This document shows, piece after piece, positions 1 through 8,085 of a stretch of 64,000 nt of DNA. The position numbers were made by a program, and so were the translations under genes. Source of the stretch: Armatimonadota bacterium. GTDB lineage: Bacteria > Sysuimicrobiota > Sysuimicrobiia > Sysuimicrobiales > Humicultoraceae. The notes beneath the pieces are model-generated. The model saw nothing but the letters and a program-made list of their open reading frames with translations. It made no database searches and was not told the DNA's origin. Numbering within the stretch: the stretch's first letter is position 1; each line of letters starts with the position of its first letter. The stretch covers positions 99,210 to 163,209 of the forward strand of contig JAVKIA010000002.1 in the NCBI GenBank assembly GCA_031459715.1, written 5' to 3'.

Positions 1-589
1 CCGTCTCCCGCAGGGCCATGACCAGGTCCTGAAAGGCGGGCAGGTCGTCTGTCTCGTAGGTGACGATGAACTCCTGGTCGTCCAATCCGAAGGAGTAGGC
101 CAGGCACTGCCGCACCTGCGGGTAGGTACGTCCCACCCGGATGTGCTCGGCCATGATCTTCTGCCTCTCGGCCCGCGGGGTGAGGTACCAGTCGGCCGAC
201 TTGACGAAGGGGTAGACGATCAGGTAGCGGGAGCGCTCCCCCGCCAGCATGGCCTGCTCCTGTTCGCTAACCCGCTGCACGTAGACCGACGGCCGCAGTA
301 GCCCCAGCAGAGAGTGGGCCGGGGTACACCAGCGGCCCACTCCGGAACGCAGCAGCAGGCTGGCCGTCTCCTCCAGGTCCTCCGGGGTGGCCCCCAGGCG
401 CCAGAGGAGGAACTGGGCGTCGGCGCGCAGTCCCACCATGGAGTAGGTGTGTGTGGTCACTCGCCTCGCCGCCTCATCTGCCGCCCGGACGAAGGCGGTT
501 AGATCCGCTTCCCGCTCGGCCGCGGTCGTCCGCCGCCAGGCCGGGTCCAGGCGCAGGGTAAGGACGTGCACGAAGGATCCCTCTCTCAT
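1..589 (-). CDS. hemQ: HemQ, coproheme decarboxylase (chlorite dismutase family), 3' end outside window
   Basis: Reading the minus strand from the ATG at 589 gives about 196 residues before the window ends, so the C-terminus is missing. Family hallmarks are visible: the VYPFVKS block that carries the catalytic tyrosine of coproheme decarboxylases, the [11 protein letters not shown] block with the expected proximal haem histidine, and [15 protein letters not shown] near the C-terminus. HemQ converts coproheme to haem b in the coproporphyrin-dependent route (family knowledge). The start overlaps the hemB stop as ATGA, so it is the last visible gene of the haem operon. Chlorite dismutase activity is unlikely given the context. 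Confidence 0.93.
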   Translation of the reverse strand, partial: MREGSFVHVLTLRLDPAWRRTTAAEREADLTAFVRAADEAARRVTTHTYSMVGLRADAQFLLWRLGATPEDLEETASLLLRSGVGRWCTPAHSLLGLLRPSVYVQRVSEQEQAMLAGERSRYLIVYPFVKSADWYLTPRAERQKIMAEHIRVGRTYPQVRQCLAYSFGLDDQEFIVTYETDDLPAFQDLVMALRET

Positions 590-1575
590 GCGATGAGCCG
601 TGCCGCTTCCTTGGCAAAGTAGGTGATGATCACATCAGCGCCGGCGCGGGCGATGGCGGTGAGGATCTCCAGCGCTGCGGCCGGCCCGTCCAGCCAGCCC
701 CGCTCGGCGGCAGCCTTAACCATGGCATACTCCCCGCTGACGTTGTAGGCGGCCAGCGGCACCGGGACTATTTCGCGGGCGGCGCGGATGACGTCCAGGT
801 AGGCCAGGGCCGGCTTTACCATGACCAGGTCGGCACCCTCCTCTACATCCAGGGTGATCTCCCGCAGCGCCTCGCGGACGTTGGGCGGGTCCATCTGGTA
901 GCCACGGCGGTCGCCGAACTGCGGGGCTGAACCGGCGGCCTCGCGGAAGGGGCCGTAGAAGACGGAGGCGTACTTGGCCGAGTACGCCATCACCGCCACC
1001 TGTTGTTGCCCGGCGGCGTCCAGCGCCCTGCGGATGGCACCCACCTGGCCGTCCATCATTGCGCTGGGGGCGACGACATCCGCCCCCGCCGCCGCCAGCG
1101 CCGTGGCCGTCTGTGCCAGCAGCTCCAGTGTGGCGTCGTTGTCCACCTGGCCGTCGCGGATAACGCCGCAGTGGCCGTGGGTGGTGTACTCGCACAGGCA
1201 GACGTCCGCGGCGACAACCAGCTCCGGGTCCGCGTCGCGCAGCGCCCGGATGGCCTGGGGGACGATGCCGTCGGGGTCGTAGGCTCCGCTCCCCAGGGCG
1301 TCCTTGCGTTCGGGGATCCCGAAGAGCAGCACCGCGCGGATGCCGAGCCGGCGCAGCTCGGCGGCCTCCCCGGCCAGCAGGTCCACCGAGAGGCGGAACT
1401 GCCCGGGCATGGGGCCGATGGGCTCGCGCACACCGCGCCCGGCTCGCACGAAGAGCGGGTAGATGAACCGCTCCGGGGTAAGGCGGGTCTCACGGGTCAG
1501 GGTCCGCAAGGTGGCGGTCCGCCGCAGCCGGCGCGGCCGCCGGACGAGCTCATGTGGGGCGGTGAGCTGCTGCAC
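586..1575 (-). CDS. hemB: Delta-aminolevulinic acid dehydratase (porphobilinogen synthase)
   Basis: This 329-residue protein condenses two 5-aminolevulinate molecules into porphobilinogen. The active-site lysine block [17 protein letters not shown] (K201) and the Schiff-base lysine in [10 protein letters not shown] (K254) are both present. The cysteine cluster C126-x-C128-x7-C136 followed by a glycine indicates the zinc-dependent class. The GTG start at 1575 is chosen because AGAGGAGGGAG lies just upstream; it falls 26 bp inside the end of hemD, so the two genes are translationally coupled. The length is normal for the family. Confidence 0.97.
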   Translation of the reverse strand: MQQLTAPHELVRRPRRLRRTATLRTLTRETRLTPERFIYPLFVRAGRGVREPIGPMPGQFRLSVDLLAGEAAELRRLGIRAVLLFGIPERKDALGSGAYDPDGIVPQAIRALRDADPELVVAADVCLCEYTTHGHCGVIRDGQVDNDATLELLAQTATALAAAGADVVAPSAMMDGQVGAIRRALDAAGQQQVAVMAYSAKYASVFYGPFREAAGSAPQFGDRRGYQMDPPNVREALREITLDVEEGADLVMVKPALAYLDVIRAAREIVPVPLAAYNVSGEYAMVKAAAERGWLDGPAAALEILTAIARAGADVIITYFAKEAARLIA

Positions 1576-2341
1576 GTGCCTCCCTCCTCTGCAGTGCGGC
1601 GATCAAGCCTTCGGTGGTGTGCTCTTCGGCCACCAGGTGCGGGTGGAGCCCCAGCTCCCGCACGGCCCGCGCGGTCACAGGGCCGATGCAGGCCACGAGG
1701 ACCCCGGCCAGTGCGGCGGCGGGGTCGTCCACCAGGCGGGCGAAGCCGCGCACGGTGGAGCCGCTGGTGAACAGGACGACGTCGATCCCCTCGGCCAGGA
1801 GGCCGCGCAGCGGCCGGCGCGATTCCTCTGGGCCCTCGACGGTGCGGTAGGCCACCACCTGATCCACATGCGCGCCCCGTTCCCGGAGCAGGCGGGGCAG
1901 CTCCGCTGAAGCGGCGTCCGCGCGCGGTAGCAGGATGCGTCGCCCGGCCACCTCGCCCAGGCCGCGGGCCACCGCCGCGGTGAGGTAGCGGTCCGGTACG
2001 AAGGCGGCGGTGACCCCTTGGGCCTGCAGCGCCGCTGCGGTCGCCGGCCCCACCGCCGCCCATCGGGGAGCGGCAGGGACCGGCAGGCCCAGGCTGTGTA
2101 GACGCTGGAAGACCGCACGTACCCCGCCGGCGCTGGTGACCACGACCCAGTCGTAGGTGTCCAACCGGCGCAGGGCCACATCCAGCGGGCCACCCGCCTC
2201 GACCTCCACAAGGGCCACCGTGGGAACCCAGCGCGGGTCCCACCCCAGAGCCTGCAGGCGTGCACAGAGCTCGCGGCCCTCGGGCCGGGTTACCAGCACC
2301 CGCCGCCCGCCTGTACCGCTCCCGTTGCCACGCCCGCTCAC
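1550..2341 (-). CDS. hemD: Uroporphyrinogen-III synthase
   Basis: This 263-residue protein has the weakly conserved two-domain HemD pattern: RVLVTRPEG at the N-terminus, [13 protein letters not shown] near residue 80, and [15 protein letters not shown] and [15 protein letters not shown] in the second half. It cyclises and rearranges hydroxymethylbilane into uroporphyrinogen III. The GTG at 2341 is chosen because it overlaps the hemC stop as GTGA; a longer reading upstream in the same frame lacks HemD similarity and lies inside hemC. Assignment rests on motif pattern and on its position between hemC and hemB. Confidence 0.92.
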   Translation of the reverse strand: MSGRGNGSGTGGRRVLVTRPEGRELCARLQALGWDPRWVPTVALVEVEAGGPLDVALRRLDTYDWVVVTSAGGVRAVFQRLHSLGLPVPAAPRWAAVGPATAAALQAQGVTAAFVPDRYLTAAVARGLGEVAGRRILLPRADAASAELPRLLRERGAHVDQVVAYRTVEGPEESRRPLRGLLAEGIDVVLFTSGSTVRGFARLVDDPAAALAGVLVACIGPVTARAVRELGLHPHLVAEEHTTEGLIAALQRREARAAAHRPT

Positions 2342-3249
2342 GTCCGCCCTCCCCCCGCCAGCACCGCGGCGCCGCGGGCAAGCAGGCGCGCCCCCAGCGC
2401 CGAGCCCAATTCCTCGGCCATCTCCACCGCGCCCTCCGCCCGGTCCCGCACCATGCTCCGGCCGTCGGGGGAGACCACAGCACCCTCCAGCACCAGGCGC
2501 CCTCCGTCGACGCGGGCCAGCGCGGCGATGGGCGCCCGGCACCCGCCTCCCACCGCCCGCAGGAAGGCCCGCTCCGCCACCAGCTCCTGCCGCGTGGGCA
2601 GGTGGTCCAGCGACGCTACCAGCGCGGAGGAGGAGCCATCCACCCGTACCTGCACCGCCACCGCACCCTGGCCGACAGCCGGCAGCATCACCTGGGGGGA
2701 GAGCGGCGCCGTGATCCGACGGGCGAGCCCCAGGCGCTGCAGCCCTGCGGCAGCCACCACGATGGCATCCAGGGAGCCTGCGTCCAGGCGGCGCAGCCGG
2801 GTGTCCACGTTGCCGCGCAGCCCGATGATCCGCAGGTCGGGACGCAGCGCCAGGAGGAAGGCGGCCCGTCTGGGGCTGTCGGTCCCCACCCGGGCTCCGG
2901 GAGGCAGGTCCGCCACCTCCCGGCCGCTGCGACTGATCAGCGCGTCGCGCGGGTCACTGCGAGGCAGGTAGGCCGCGACGGAGACCCCGTCTGTCTCGGC
3001 GGTAGGGAGGTCCTTGGCGCTGTGCACCGCCAGGTCGATGCGTCCACCAAGCAGCGCCTGCTCCAGCTCCTTGACGAAGATCCCGCTGCCCCTCCGTAAG
3101 GCGCCCGCACTCCGGTCGCGGTCCCCGGTCGTGCGCACAGTGACGACCTCGACCGAGATGCCCCTGGCGCGCAGCGCCTGGGCCACCAGCTCCGCCTGCG
3201 CCAGGGCCAGAGCGCTCCCCCGGGTGCCCAGGCGCAGCCGGTCAGCCAT
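2338..3249 (-). CDS. hemC: Hydroxymethylbilane synthase (porphobilinogen deaminase)
   Basis: This 303-residue protein polymerises four porphobilinogens. LRLGTRGSALALAQ opens the protein, HSAKDLP contains the catalytic aspartate (D80), and GGGCRAPIAA carries C237, the attachment site of the dipyrromethane cofactor. PAVGQGAVAVQ is also typical. The ATG at 3249 overlaps the end of hemA by 8 bp, consistent with one hemACDBQ transcript. Length and motif order are normal. Confidence 0.97.
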   Translation of the reverse strand: MADRLRLGTRGSALALAQAELVAQALRARGISVEVVTVRTTGDRDRSAGALRRGSGIFVKELEQALLGGRIDLAVHSAKDLPTAETDGVSVAAYLPRSDPRDALISRSGREVADLPPGARVGTDSPRRAAFLLALRPDLRIIGLRGNVDTRLRRLDAGSLDAIVVAAAGLQRLGLARRITAPLSPQVMLPAVGQGAVAVQVRVDGSSSALVASLDHLPTRQELVAERAFLRAVGGGCRAPIAALARVDGGRLVLEGAVVSPDGRSMVRDRAEGAVEMAEELGSALGARLLARGAAVLAGGGRT

Positions 3250-4465
3250 CCCGCCACTCCGGCTCGCCGCCGTCGGAGTCGTTGAGGGCGAACAGGTCCC
3301 GGGCCACGTCCAGGTAGATGGGCCCGTGTGTCGCCGCGCGGTCCCGCATCCGCACCAGCGGGTAGTGCAGGAACTTGTTCAGGAGGCGACGGCCAAAGGC
3401 CCGCAGGACCGGGTCGGGTGAGGAGGCCGCAGCCAGCTCCTCCTCCAGCAGGGCCTCGGCCCGACGGCGCAGCGCCCGGATCGTGGGCACGGCCTGGCGG
3501 CCAGCCAGCCAGGACAGGAACTGCGCCGTCTCCTCCTCCACAATGGCCTCCGCCCTTGCCAGCACCTCCGGGGAGACAGCCTGGGAGGCGCGGCTGCGCA
3601 GGTCGTCGAGGTCGAAAAGGCGGACACCGGGCAGGTGTCGCACCTCGGGAGCGACATCGCGCGGCACCGCCAGGTCGATCAGGACCAGGGGCCTTCCTCC
3701 CCGCGCAGAGGCCACCCTACCAACCAGCTCCCGGTCCAGAAGCGGAGCCTGAGATCCGGTGCAGGAGATAACCAGGTCGGCCTCCCGCAGGAGCCGCTCC
3801 AGGTCCCCTAACGGAGCCGCCTCCCCGCCGACGGCGCGCGCCAGCTCCACCGCAGCCGCCGGGGTGCGGTTGGTCACAACAATGGGCCCCGCGCCGGCAT
3901 CCCGCAGCGCCTGCGCCGTCAGCTCTCCCACCTTTCCCGCCCCGACTACCAGGACCGCTCGATTGTCGGAAGCGGCAAGCACCTCGGCGGCCAGTACGGC
4001 CGCCGCCTTGGGGATGGAGGGGCGGTCGCGCCCCAGGGGGGTCTCGGTGCGCACACGACGCCCGGCGGCCAGCGCATGCTGCCCCAGGCGGTCCAGTACC
4101 GCTCCCAGCCTGCCCAGGCGCCGGGCCACCGCCAGCGCCTCCCGCACCTGCCCCAGGATCTGCGGCTCGCCCAGCACCATGGAATCCAGCCCTGCGGCCA
4201 CAGCCAGCAGGTGGCGCACGGCGCCGCGGCCGCGCAGCACCACCAGCGGGGTCTCCTGGGGGGCGCCCGCCGCCTCCAGCAGGGCGCGGCGCAGTTCCTC
4301 TACCGACGCCGTGCCGTAGAGCTCGGTGCGGTTGCAGGTCACCAGCAGGAGGGCTTCGCCCCCCAGACCGGCCAGCAGGCGCTCGGCTGCATCCGCTCCC
4401 AGGGCGAACCGCTCCCGCAGGGCCAGGGGAGCGGTCTTGTGGCTGAGCCCGACGCTGGTGATCAC
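3242..4465 (-). CDS. hemA: Glutamyl-tRNA reductase
   Basis: This 407-residue enzyme commits glutamyl-tRNA to tetrapyrrole synthesis (C5 pathway). The catalytic cysteine C44 lies in VTCNRTELY, GLSHKTAPLALRE is at the N-terminus, and the NADPH-binding glycine motif GAGKVG spans residues 175-180. The C-terminal dimerisation helix region is present. The GTG start at 4465 overlaps the upstream regulator stop as GTGA. No hemL (glutamate-1-semialdehyde aminotransferase) is visible, so it must lie elsewhere, perhaps beyond hemQ. As the first committed step it is the natural control point of the operon. Confidence 0.97.
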   Translation of the reverse strand: MITSVGLSHKTAPLALRERFALGADAAERLLAGLGGEALLLVTCNRTELYGTASVEELRRALLEAAGAPQETPLVVLRGRGAVRHLLAVAAGLDSMVLGEPQILGQVREALAVARRLGRLGAVLDRLGQHALAAGRRVRTETPLGRDRPSIPKAAAVLAAEVLAASDNRAVLVVGAGKVGELTAQALRDAGAGPIVVTNRTPAAAVELARAVGGEAAPLGDLERLLREADLVISCTGSQAPLLDRELVGRVASARGGRPLVLIDLAVPRDVAPEVRHLPGVRLFDLDDLRSRASQAVSPEVLARAEAIVEEETAQFLSWLAGRQAVPTIRALRRRAEALLEEELAAASSPDPVLRAFGRRLLNKFLHYPLVRMRDRAATHGPIYLDVARDLFALNDSDGGEPEWRDG

Positions 4466-5094
4466 GGTGTCCCCCGCCCAGGCGGGGCCTCGTAGGCCTG
4501 CACGATGGCCAGCAGCATCTCGTCCAGCAGCCGACCCAGGTCTCGTGCTGTCCTGACCTGCGCCTGGCCCGCCGGCAGCGCCTGCACCGTGCGGGCCAGC
4601 ACCAGGTCGCGGAAGAAGCAGTAGCCTTCTACAGCCTGGGAGAGCGTAAGGCCGGCGGCACGCAGTTCGCGTCCGTACCCCTGCCCCAGCAACCGCAGAC
4701 GGCGTCTCGCCTCCCGCCGCTCCACGGTGCCGCCCACCGAGTTTGCCAGCAGCTCCACCACCTGCCGCCCGTGTTCTCGCGCCTTGGCCCGGAAGGCGTT
4801 GTTCAGCGCGGCGAACCAGGGGGCCGCGCGCATACGGCGCGCCGGCAGGCCGGAGACCAGGTGGAGGGTGTGACGGCGCAGCGTAGCCGCCACATCGCCG
4901 CGGGCCGGGCGCGCCGGAGCCATGAGGGCGCGCAGGTCCTCCTCGAGGAAGCGGCGGTGTCCACCCGGGGTACGGAAGGTCTGCACCTTGCCCTGGTCCG
5001 CCCAGTGGCGCAACGTGGCTTCGTCCACGCCAAGCAAGGCGGCGGCCTGACTCAGAGACAACCAGCGTCGTACCCGGGCCACGGGGCAGTCCAC
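4462..5094 (-). CDS. MerR/BldC-type DNA-binding regulator heading the haem operon
   Basis: The 210-residue product has an N-terminal excisionase/MerR-like winged helix (about residues 11-57: SLSQAAALLGVDEATLRHW, then TPGGHRRFLEEDL). The rest is an all-helical domain with no recognised cofactor motif; it loosely recalls the helical sensor domains of RsbR-like or PucR-like regulators. It overlaps hemA by 4 bp, so it is co-transcribed with haem synthesis and is a candidate pathway regulator. The GTG at 5094 is almost at the inferred transcription start, so the mRNA may be leaderless; a GTG at 5082 is an alternative start. Confidence 0.75.
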   Translation of the reverse strand: MDCPVARVRRWLSLSQAAALLGVDEATLRHWADQGKVQTFRTPGGHRRFLEEDLRALMAPARPARGDVAATLRRHTLHLVSGLPARRMRAAPWFAALNNAFRAKAREHGRQVVELLANSVGGTVERREARRRLRLLGQGYGRELRAAGLTLSQAVEGYCFFRDLVLARTVQALPAGQAQVRTARDLGRLLDEMLLAIVQAYEAPPGRGTP

Positions 5095-5101
5095 GGGCTA
5101 A

Positions 5102-5132
5102 ATTCTACAGTTTTCTGCAAGACCCTTTACAA
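5102..5132 (-). promoter_or_regulatory. Predicted haem operon promoter, near-leaderless
   Basis: On the minus strand TAGAAT (5107-5102) is a good -10 hexamer, and TTGTAA (5132-5127) is a weak -35 with a long 19-bp spacer. Transcription would begin near 5095, one base before the GTG start at 5094. The poor -35 fits an activated promoter; a perfect activator-type inverted repeat is centred about 73 bp upstream of the predicted start. Confidence 0.5.
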
Positions 5133-5159
5133 ATCTGCACAAAAGGGGGCAGCCTGTCC

Positions 5160-5177
5160 ATCGGGGGAGTGCCCGAT
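5160..5177. promoter_or_regulatory. Perfect ATCGGG-N6-CCCGAT inverted repeat upstream of the haem operon
   Basis: ATCGGG-GGAGTG-CCCGAT matches the operator repeated at eight other promoters in this window. Its centre (5168.5) lies 61.5 bp from the haem -10 hexamer, compared with 30.5-31.5 bp at the other promoters. The 31-bp difference is close to three helical turns, as for a class I rather than class II activator site. No matching -10 hexamer is seen on the paaA side. Confidence 0.65.
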
Positions 5178-5262
5178 CTTATGCTCGGCCGGCGAGCGGA
5201 GGTCCTCCACTCCCGCCAGAGGAGGCCCATGAGCGGGTACGCACCTGCTAGATGTGCACTGC

Positions 5263-5291
5263 TTGACCGTTTGGTCAAATCCTGCTATTGT
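5263..5291 (+). promoter_or_regulatory. paaA promoter with TetR-type palindrome over the -35
   Basis: TTGACC (5263-5268) and TATTGT (5286-5291) form a sigma70-like promoter with a 17-bp spacer. The -35 is the left arm of the inverted repeat TTGACC-GTTT-GGTCAA (5263-5278), the usual size and placement for a TetR-family repressor. Transcription should begin near 5298. The TetR gene at the far end of the cluster (25058-25783) is the obvious candidate repressor; that pairing is inference. Confidence 0.7.
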
Positions 5292-5353
5292 CACCAACAT
5301 AGTAGCCGGGGAGCAGCGGGCGGCGCTGTGTTCTTTCTGCACGGGGGAAGCGG

Positions 5354-6289
5354 GTGGCTCCAGTCACCGAGGAGGCCCTCCGGGCACGTCTCGACCGGGG
5401 CGAACTGGTGGAGGGTCCCGAGTACGCAACCTCAGCGTACGTCGAGTCACTCCAGCGCACCCTGATCGTCTCGGCGGACACCGAGCTGATCAGCGCGCCG
5501 GCCTACCTGCGTGCCGCGCAGGACGCCCCCAGCATCAACTCCTACATTTCGGCCATCGGCATCATCCAGGACGAACTGGGCCACGCCCACATCGCCTACC
5601 GCATGCTGCGCGACCTGGGCGTCGATACCGACGCGCTCATATATGAGCGCGACCCGGCGCAGTTCAAGCATCCTTTCGCGTTCGACGTGCCGCTGGAGTC
5701 GTGGACGGAACTGGTGGTGGCCAACGCCTTCTATGACCGCGCCGGTTTCGTCCTGCTGGGCGATATTTACCGGCACACCACGTACGGGCCGTGGAAACGG
5801 GCGCTGGCCAAGGTGGACCGCGAGGAGAACTTCCACCTGCGTCACGGGGAGAAGTGGATGCATACGCTGGCGGCCGCCCCCGCCACCCGGGCCGAGCTGC
5901 AGCGGGCGGTGGACTGGATGTTCCTCCTGACCGTGGAGTGGTTCGGGCTGCCCGACGACCTCAAGCGCCACAAGGAGCAGATCGGCTATGGCCTCAAGGG
6001 CTGCACCAACGACGAGCTGCGCCAGCAGTGGCTCTCCACCGCCGTCCCCCTCTGCCAGGCGCTGGGCCTGGAGGTGCCGGCGCGCTACGACCCATCCGCC
6101 CGCCGCTGGGTCATCACCTGCCCGTTCCCGGCGCGATTCGACGCAGCGCAGAAACGCTGGCGCCTGGAAGAAGGCGCCACCACCTGGGATGAGGTCGTGG
6201 GGCGCTGGAGGCAGCGGGGACCTGCCAACGCCGAGCTGGTGGCTGAAATCCAGCGAGGCTATCGCCAGCTGCAGCAGCTCCAGGCCTGA
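5354..6289 (+). CDS. paaA: 1,2-phenylacetyl-CoA epoxidase catalytic subunit PaaA
   Basis: This 311-residue protein is the di-iron oxygenase subunit that epoxidises the ring of phenylacetyl-CoA. Expected iron ligands are visible: E44 in SADTELISAP, E74 and H77 in IIQDELGHAHIAY, D128 in AFYDRAGF, and E158 and H161 in DREENFHLRHGE. The GTG start at 5354 follows a GGGGGAAG ribosome site. It is the first gene after the TetR-controlled promoter. The reductase PaaE that normally supplies electrons is not in the window. A related acyl-CoA substrate cannot be excluded because the cluster also handles benzoyl-type CoA esters. Confidence 0.9.
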   Translation: MAPVTEEALRARLDRGELVEGPEYATSAYVESLQRTLIVSADTELISAPAYLRAAQDAPSINSYISAIGIIQDELGHAHIAYRMLRDLGVDTDALIYERDPAQFKHPFAFDVPLESWTELVVANAFYDRAGFVLLGDIYRHTTYGPWKRALAKVDREENFHLRHGEKWMHTLAAAPATRAELQRAVDWMFLLTVEWFGLPDDLKRHKEQIGYGLKGCTNDELRQQWLSTAVPLCQALGLEVPARYDPSARRWVITCPFPARFDAAQKRWRLEEGATTWDEVVGRWRQRGPANAELVAEIQRGYRQLQQLQA

Positions 6290-6303
6290 GAGGGTGGGAC
6301 CAG

Positions 6304-6660
6304 ATGGCAGGACCGCCGGTCGACCCTCCGCCCGCAGCGCTGGCGCCGGGTGAGCGGTGCACGGCGGAGGAGGCTCTGGCCGCCCTGCGCGAGGTGCTCG
6401 ACCCCGAGTACCCTGTGAGCATTGTGGACCTGGGCCTGATCCGCGGTGTGGCCGTCCAGGGTGACACCGTCCGGGTCCGGATTACCTTCACGTCCATGGG
6501 CTGTCCGTGTGTGGACCTGATCCAGGACGACATCACCGCGCGGTTGCGGCGTCTGCCGGGCGTGCGCCAGGTGGATCTGGAGGTGGTCTGGGAGCCGTGG
6601 AGCCGCGCCGACATCACCGCGGAGGGGTCGCGCCGCCTCCGCCGGCTCGGGGTGGTCTAG
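6304..6660 (+). CDS. PaaD-like MIP18/DUF59 protein lacking the zinc ribbon
   Basis: The 118-residue protein matches the N-terminal DUF59 half of PaaD, a factor needed for phenylacetyl-CoA epoxidase maturation or iron-sulphur handling. LDPEYPVSIVDLGLIRGV and the TSMGCPCVDLI cysteine block are typical. Standard PaaD is about 165 residues with a C-terminal zinc ribbon; here the protein ends at RRLGVV and a separate ribbon is encoded at 7836-8021 after paaC. It starts 14 bp after paaA. Confidence 0.85.
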   Translation: MAGPPVDPPPAALAPGERCTAEEALAALREVLDPEYPVSIVDLGLIRGVAVQGDTVRVRITFTSMGCPCVDLIQDDITARLRRLPGVRQVDLEVVWEPWSRADITAEGSRRLRRLGVV

Positions 6661-6707
6661 CGTCTGGTCTGACCTCCGGCGTCCCCGGCCATGTCCTGAG
6701 GGTGCGG

Positions 6708-6902
6708 ATGAACGAAGAGTACTACGAGGTGTTCGCCGCCCGCGCGGAGGCCGGTGAGCCGCTGCGCAACGTGGGCGCGGTGCGGGCCACGGGCTCACGC
6801 GAGGCGGGTATCTTTGCGCACAAGCTGTACGACGAGTGGAGGTGGCGGGCCATGTTCGTGGTGCCGCGCCGGGCGTTGCTCCCGGTGATCCGTCCCCAAT
6901 GA
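6708..6902 (+). CDS. paaB: PaaB-like subunit 1, short form
   Basis: The 64-residue product matches the PaaB fold core: YYEVFAARAEAGEPLRNVG, then a helix with FAHKLYDEWRW and a C-terminal FVVPRRALLPVI strand. PaaB bridges the PaaA-PaaC complex in the known enzyme. The classical protein is about 95 residues, so the C-terminal tail is missing. The ATG at 6708 is preferred over a GTG six bases upstream. Its stop overlaps the next gene as ATGA. Confidence 0.8.
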   Translation: MNEEYYEVFAARAEAGEPLRNVGAVRATGSREAGIFAHKLYDEWRWRAMFVVPRRALLPVIRPQ

Positions 6903-7108
6903 CCGGCCGGGTGCGCTTCCTGGTTCTGGCGCGGCGCGCCTACTCGGAGGCGCTTGAGTATCACGGGGTGCTGGAGGTGCCCGCGGGTGAGGACGCCGCC
7001 CGGCTGGCCCGGGAGCGGTTCGGCTCCGACTGGCTGGAACTGGTGCTGGCACCGGATGCGGCGGTGCACTGGGTTATCGGGCCGCCGGCTCTGGAGCCGA
7101 CCGCATGA
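6899..7108 (+). CDS. Second PaaB-like small subunit
   Basis: This 69-residue protein follows the PaaB pattern of strand-helix-strand: RVRFLVLARRAYSEALEYHG, then GEDAARLARERFG, then APDAAVHWVIGP. It overlaps the first PaaB-like gene by 4 bp and paaC by 4 bp, so it is translated within the same epoxidase block. A role as a second bridging subunit is inferred from fold pattern and position only; similarity between the two small proteins is low. Confidence 0.6.
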   Translation: MTGRVRFLVLARRAYSEALEYHGVLEVPAGEDAARLARERFGSDWLELVLAPDAAVHWVIGPPALEPTA

Positions 7109-7869
7109 ACCACGAGGTCACCTCCGCCCCCGAGCTGGCGCTGCCGGCGCTGGTCAACCTCATCGTGGTCCTGGCGGATACCAAGTACTTCCTGGGGCGA
7201 CGCCTCTCCGAGTGGGCGCCGGCCGCGCCGTTTCTGGAAGCGTCGGTGGCGTGCGCCGCCATCGCCCAGGAGGACCTGGGGCACTCGCGGGCCATCTATC
7301 CGCTACTGGAGGATCTGGCGTACCCCAACCGGCCCGCGCCCCTGGAGCGCGAGACCGACCGCGACCGCCGTTTCTGCGTGCGCTTCCTGGATGCGCCGTT
7401 TCCCACCTGGTCTCACGTAGTGGCCGCCGCTGTCCTGGTGGACACGGCGGTCACCACCATGTTTGAGGCGTTGGTGGCTTCTCGTCACGAGGCGCTGGCC
7501 AGCCGCGTACGGCGCGCGCTGGAGGAGGAGCGCGCGCACCTGGGCTACGCGGAGAGCCTGGTCCGCCGGCTGGCGGCGATCCCCGGGGGAGCGGCGGCCC
7601 TGCAGGCGCGCGTGGACGAGGCACTGACAGAGATGCTGTGCTGGTACGGACCGACCGGGGAGGCGGGCGTGGAGATGCTGCGGAGCCAGGGTTTCCTTGC
7701 CGCTGCCAACGACGCTCTCCGCCAGGCGTACCTCCGCCGGGTGGCGCCGCTGCTGCTGGAGGTGGGCGTGCATCTCCCGGTGCGGTGGAATCTCGAGGAG
7801 GGCAGCTGGGAGGTGCCGCCGCTCCCGTGGGAAAGGTGGAACGCGACACAGCGCCGGCTCGAGGCCTGA
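7105..7869 (+). CDS. paaC: Phenylacetyl-CoA epoxidase structural subunit PaaC
   Basis: The 254-residue ferritin-like protein is the PaaC partner of PaaA. It keeps carboxylate-histidine pairs at the positions used for iron in PaaA: QEDLGHSRAIY (E56/D57 and H60) and EEERAHLGYAE. The first ligand position appears to be lysine (ADTK, versus ADTE in PaaA), so a complete di-iron site is doubtful. Classical PaaC of Escherichia coli has LGQ where this protein has LGH. It overlaps the second PaaB-like gene by 4 bp. Confidence 0.87.
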   Translation: MNHEVTSAPELALPALVNLIVVLADTKYFLGRRLSEWAPAAPFLEASVACAAIAQEDLGHSRAIYPLLEDLAYPNRPAPLERETDRDRRFCVRFLDAPFPTWSHVVAAAVLVDTAVTTMFEALVASRHEALASRVRRALEEERAHLGYAESLVRRLAAIPGGAAALQARVDEALTEMLCWYGPTGEAGVEMLRSQGFLAAANDALRQAYLRRVAPLLLEVGVHLPVRWNLEEGSWEVPPLPWERWNATQRRLEA

Positions 7870-8021
7870 CCCGCCCGGGCGCGCCCCCCGGGGACGGGCC
7901 GCGGTGCCCCTGGTGCCAGTCGACGGACGTGGAGCGGGTCGGTGCCTTCGGACCGCAGCTGATGTCCGAGCAGTACCTGTGCCGCGCCTGCCACAGTCCT
8001 TTCGAGCGGATCCGCCGATAG
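7836..8021 (+). CDS. Stand-alone PaaD-type zinc ribbon
   Basis: The frame encodes a 61-residue protein ending with a four-cysteine ribbon (CPWC, then CRAC) and the PaaD C-terminal pattern CRACHSPFERI. Combined with the DUF59 protein at 6304-6660 it would rebuild a full-length PaaD, so paaD appears split around paaB and paaC. The start is uncertain: GTG 7836 is used, GTG 7827 is also possible, and both lie inside paaC. The ribbon itself is clear. Confidence 0.7.
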   Translation: MERDTAPARGLTRPGAPPGDGPRCPWCQSTDVERVGAFGPQLMSEQYLCRACHSPFERIRR

Positions 8022-8085
8022 GGGCGGTCGCGAGCGGCGGGGGCAGGTGCCGGGCCTCGAACGGTGGGGACGAGGAGGTCTGGCC

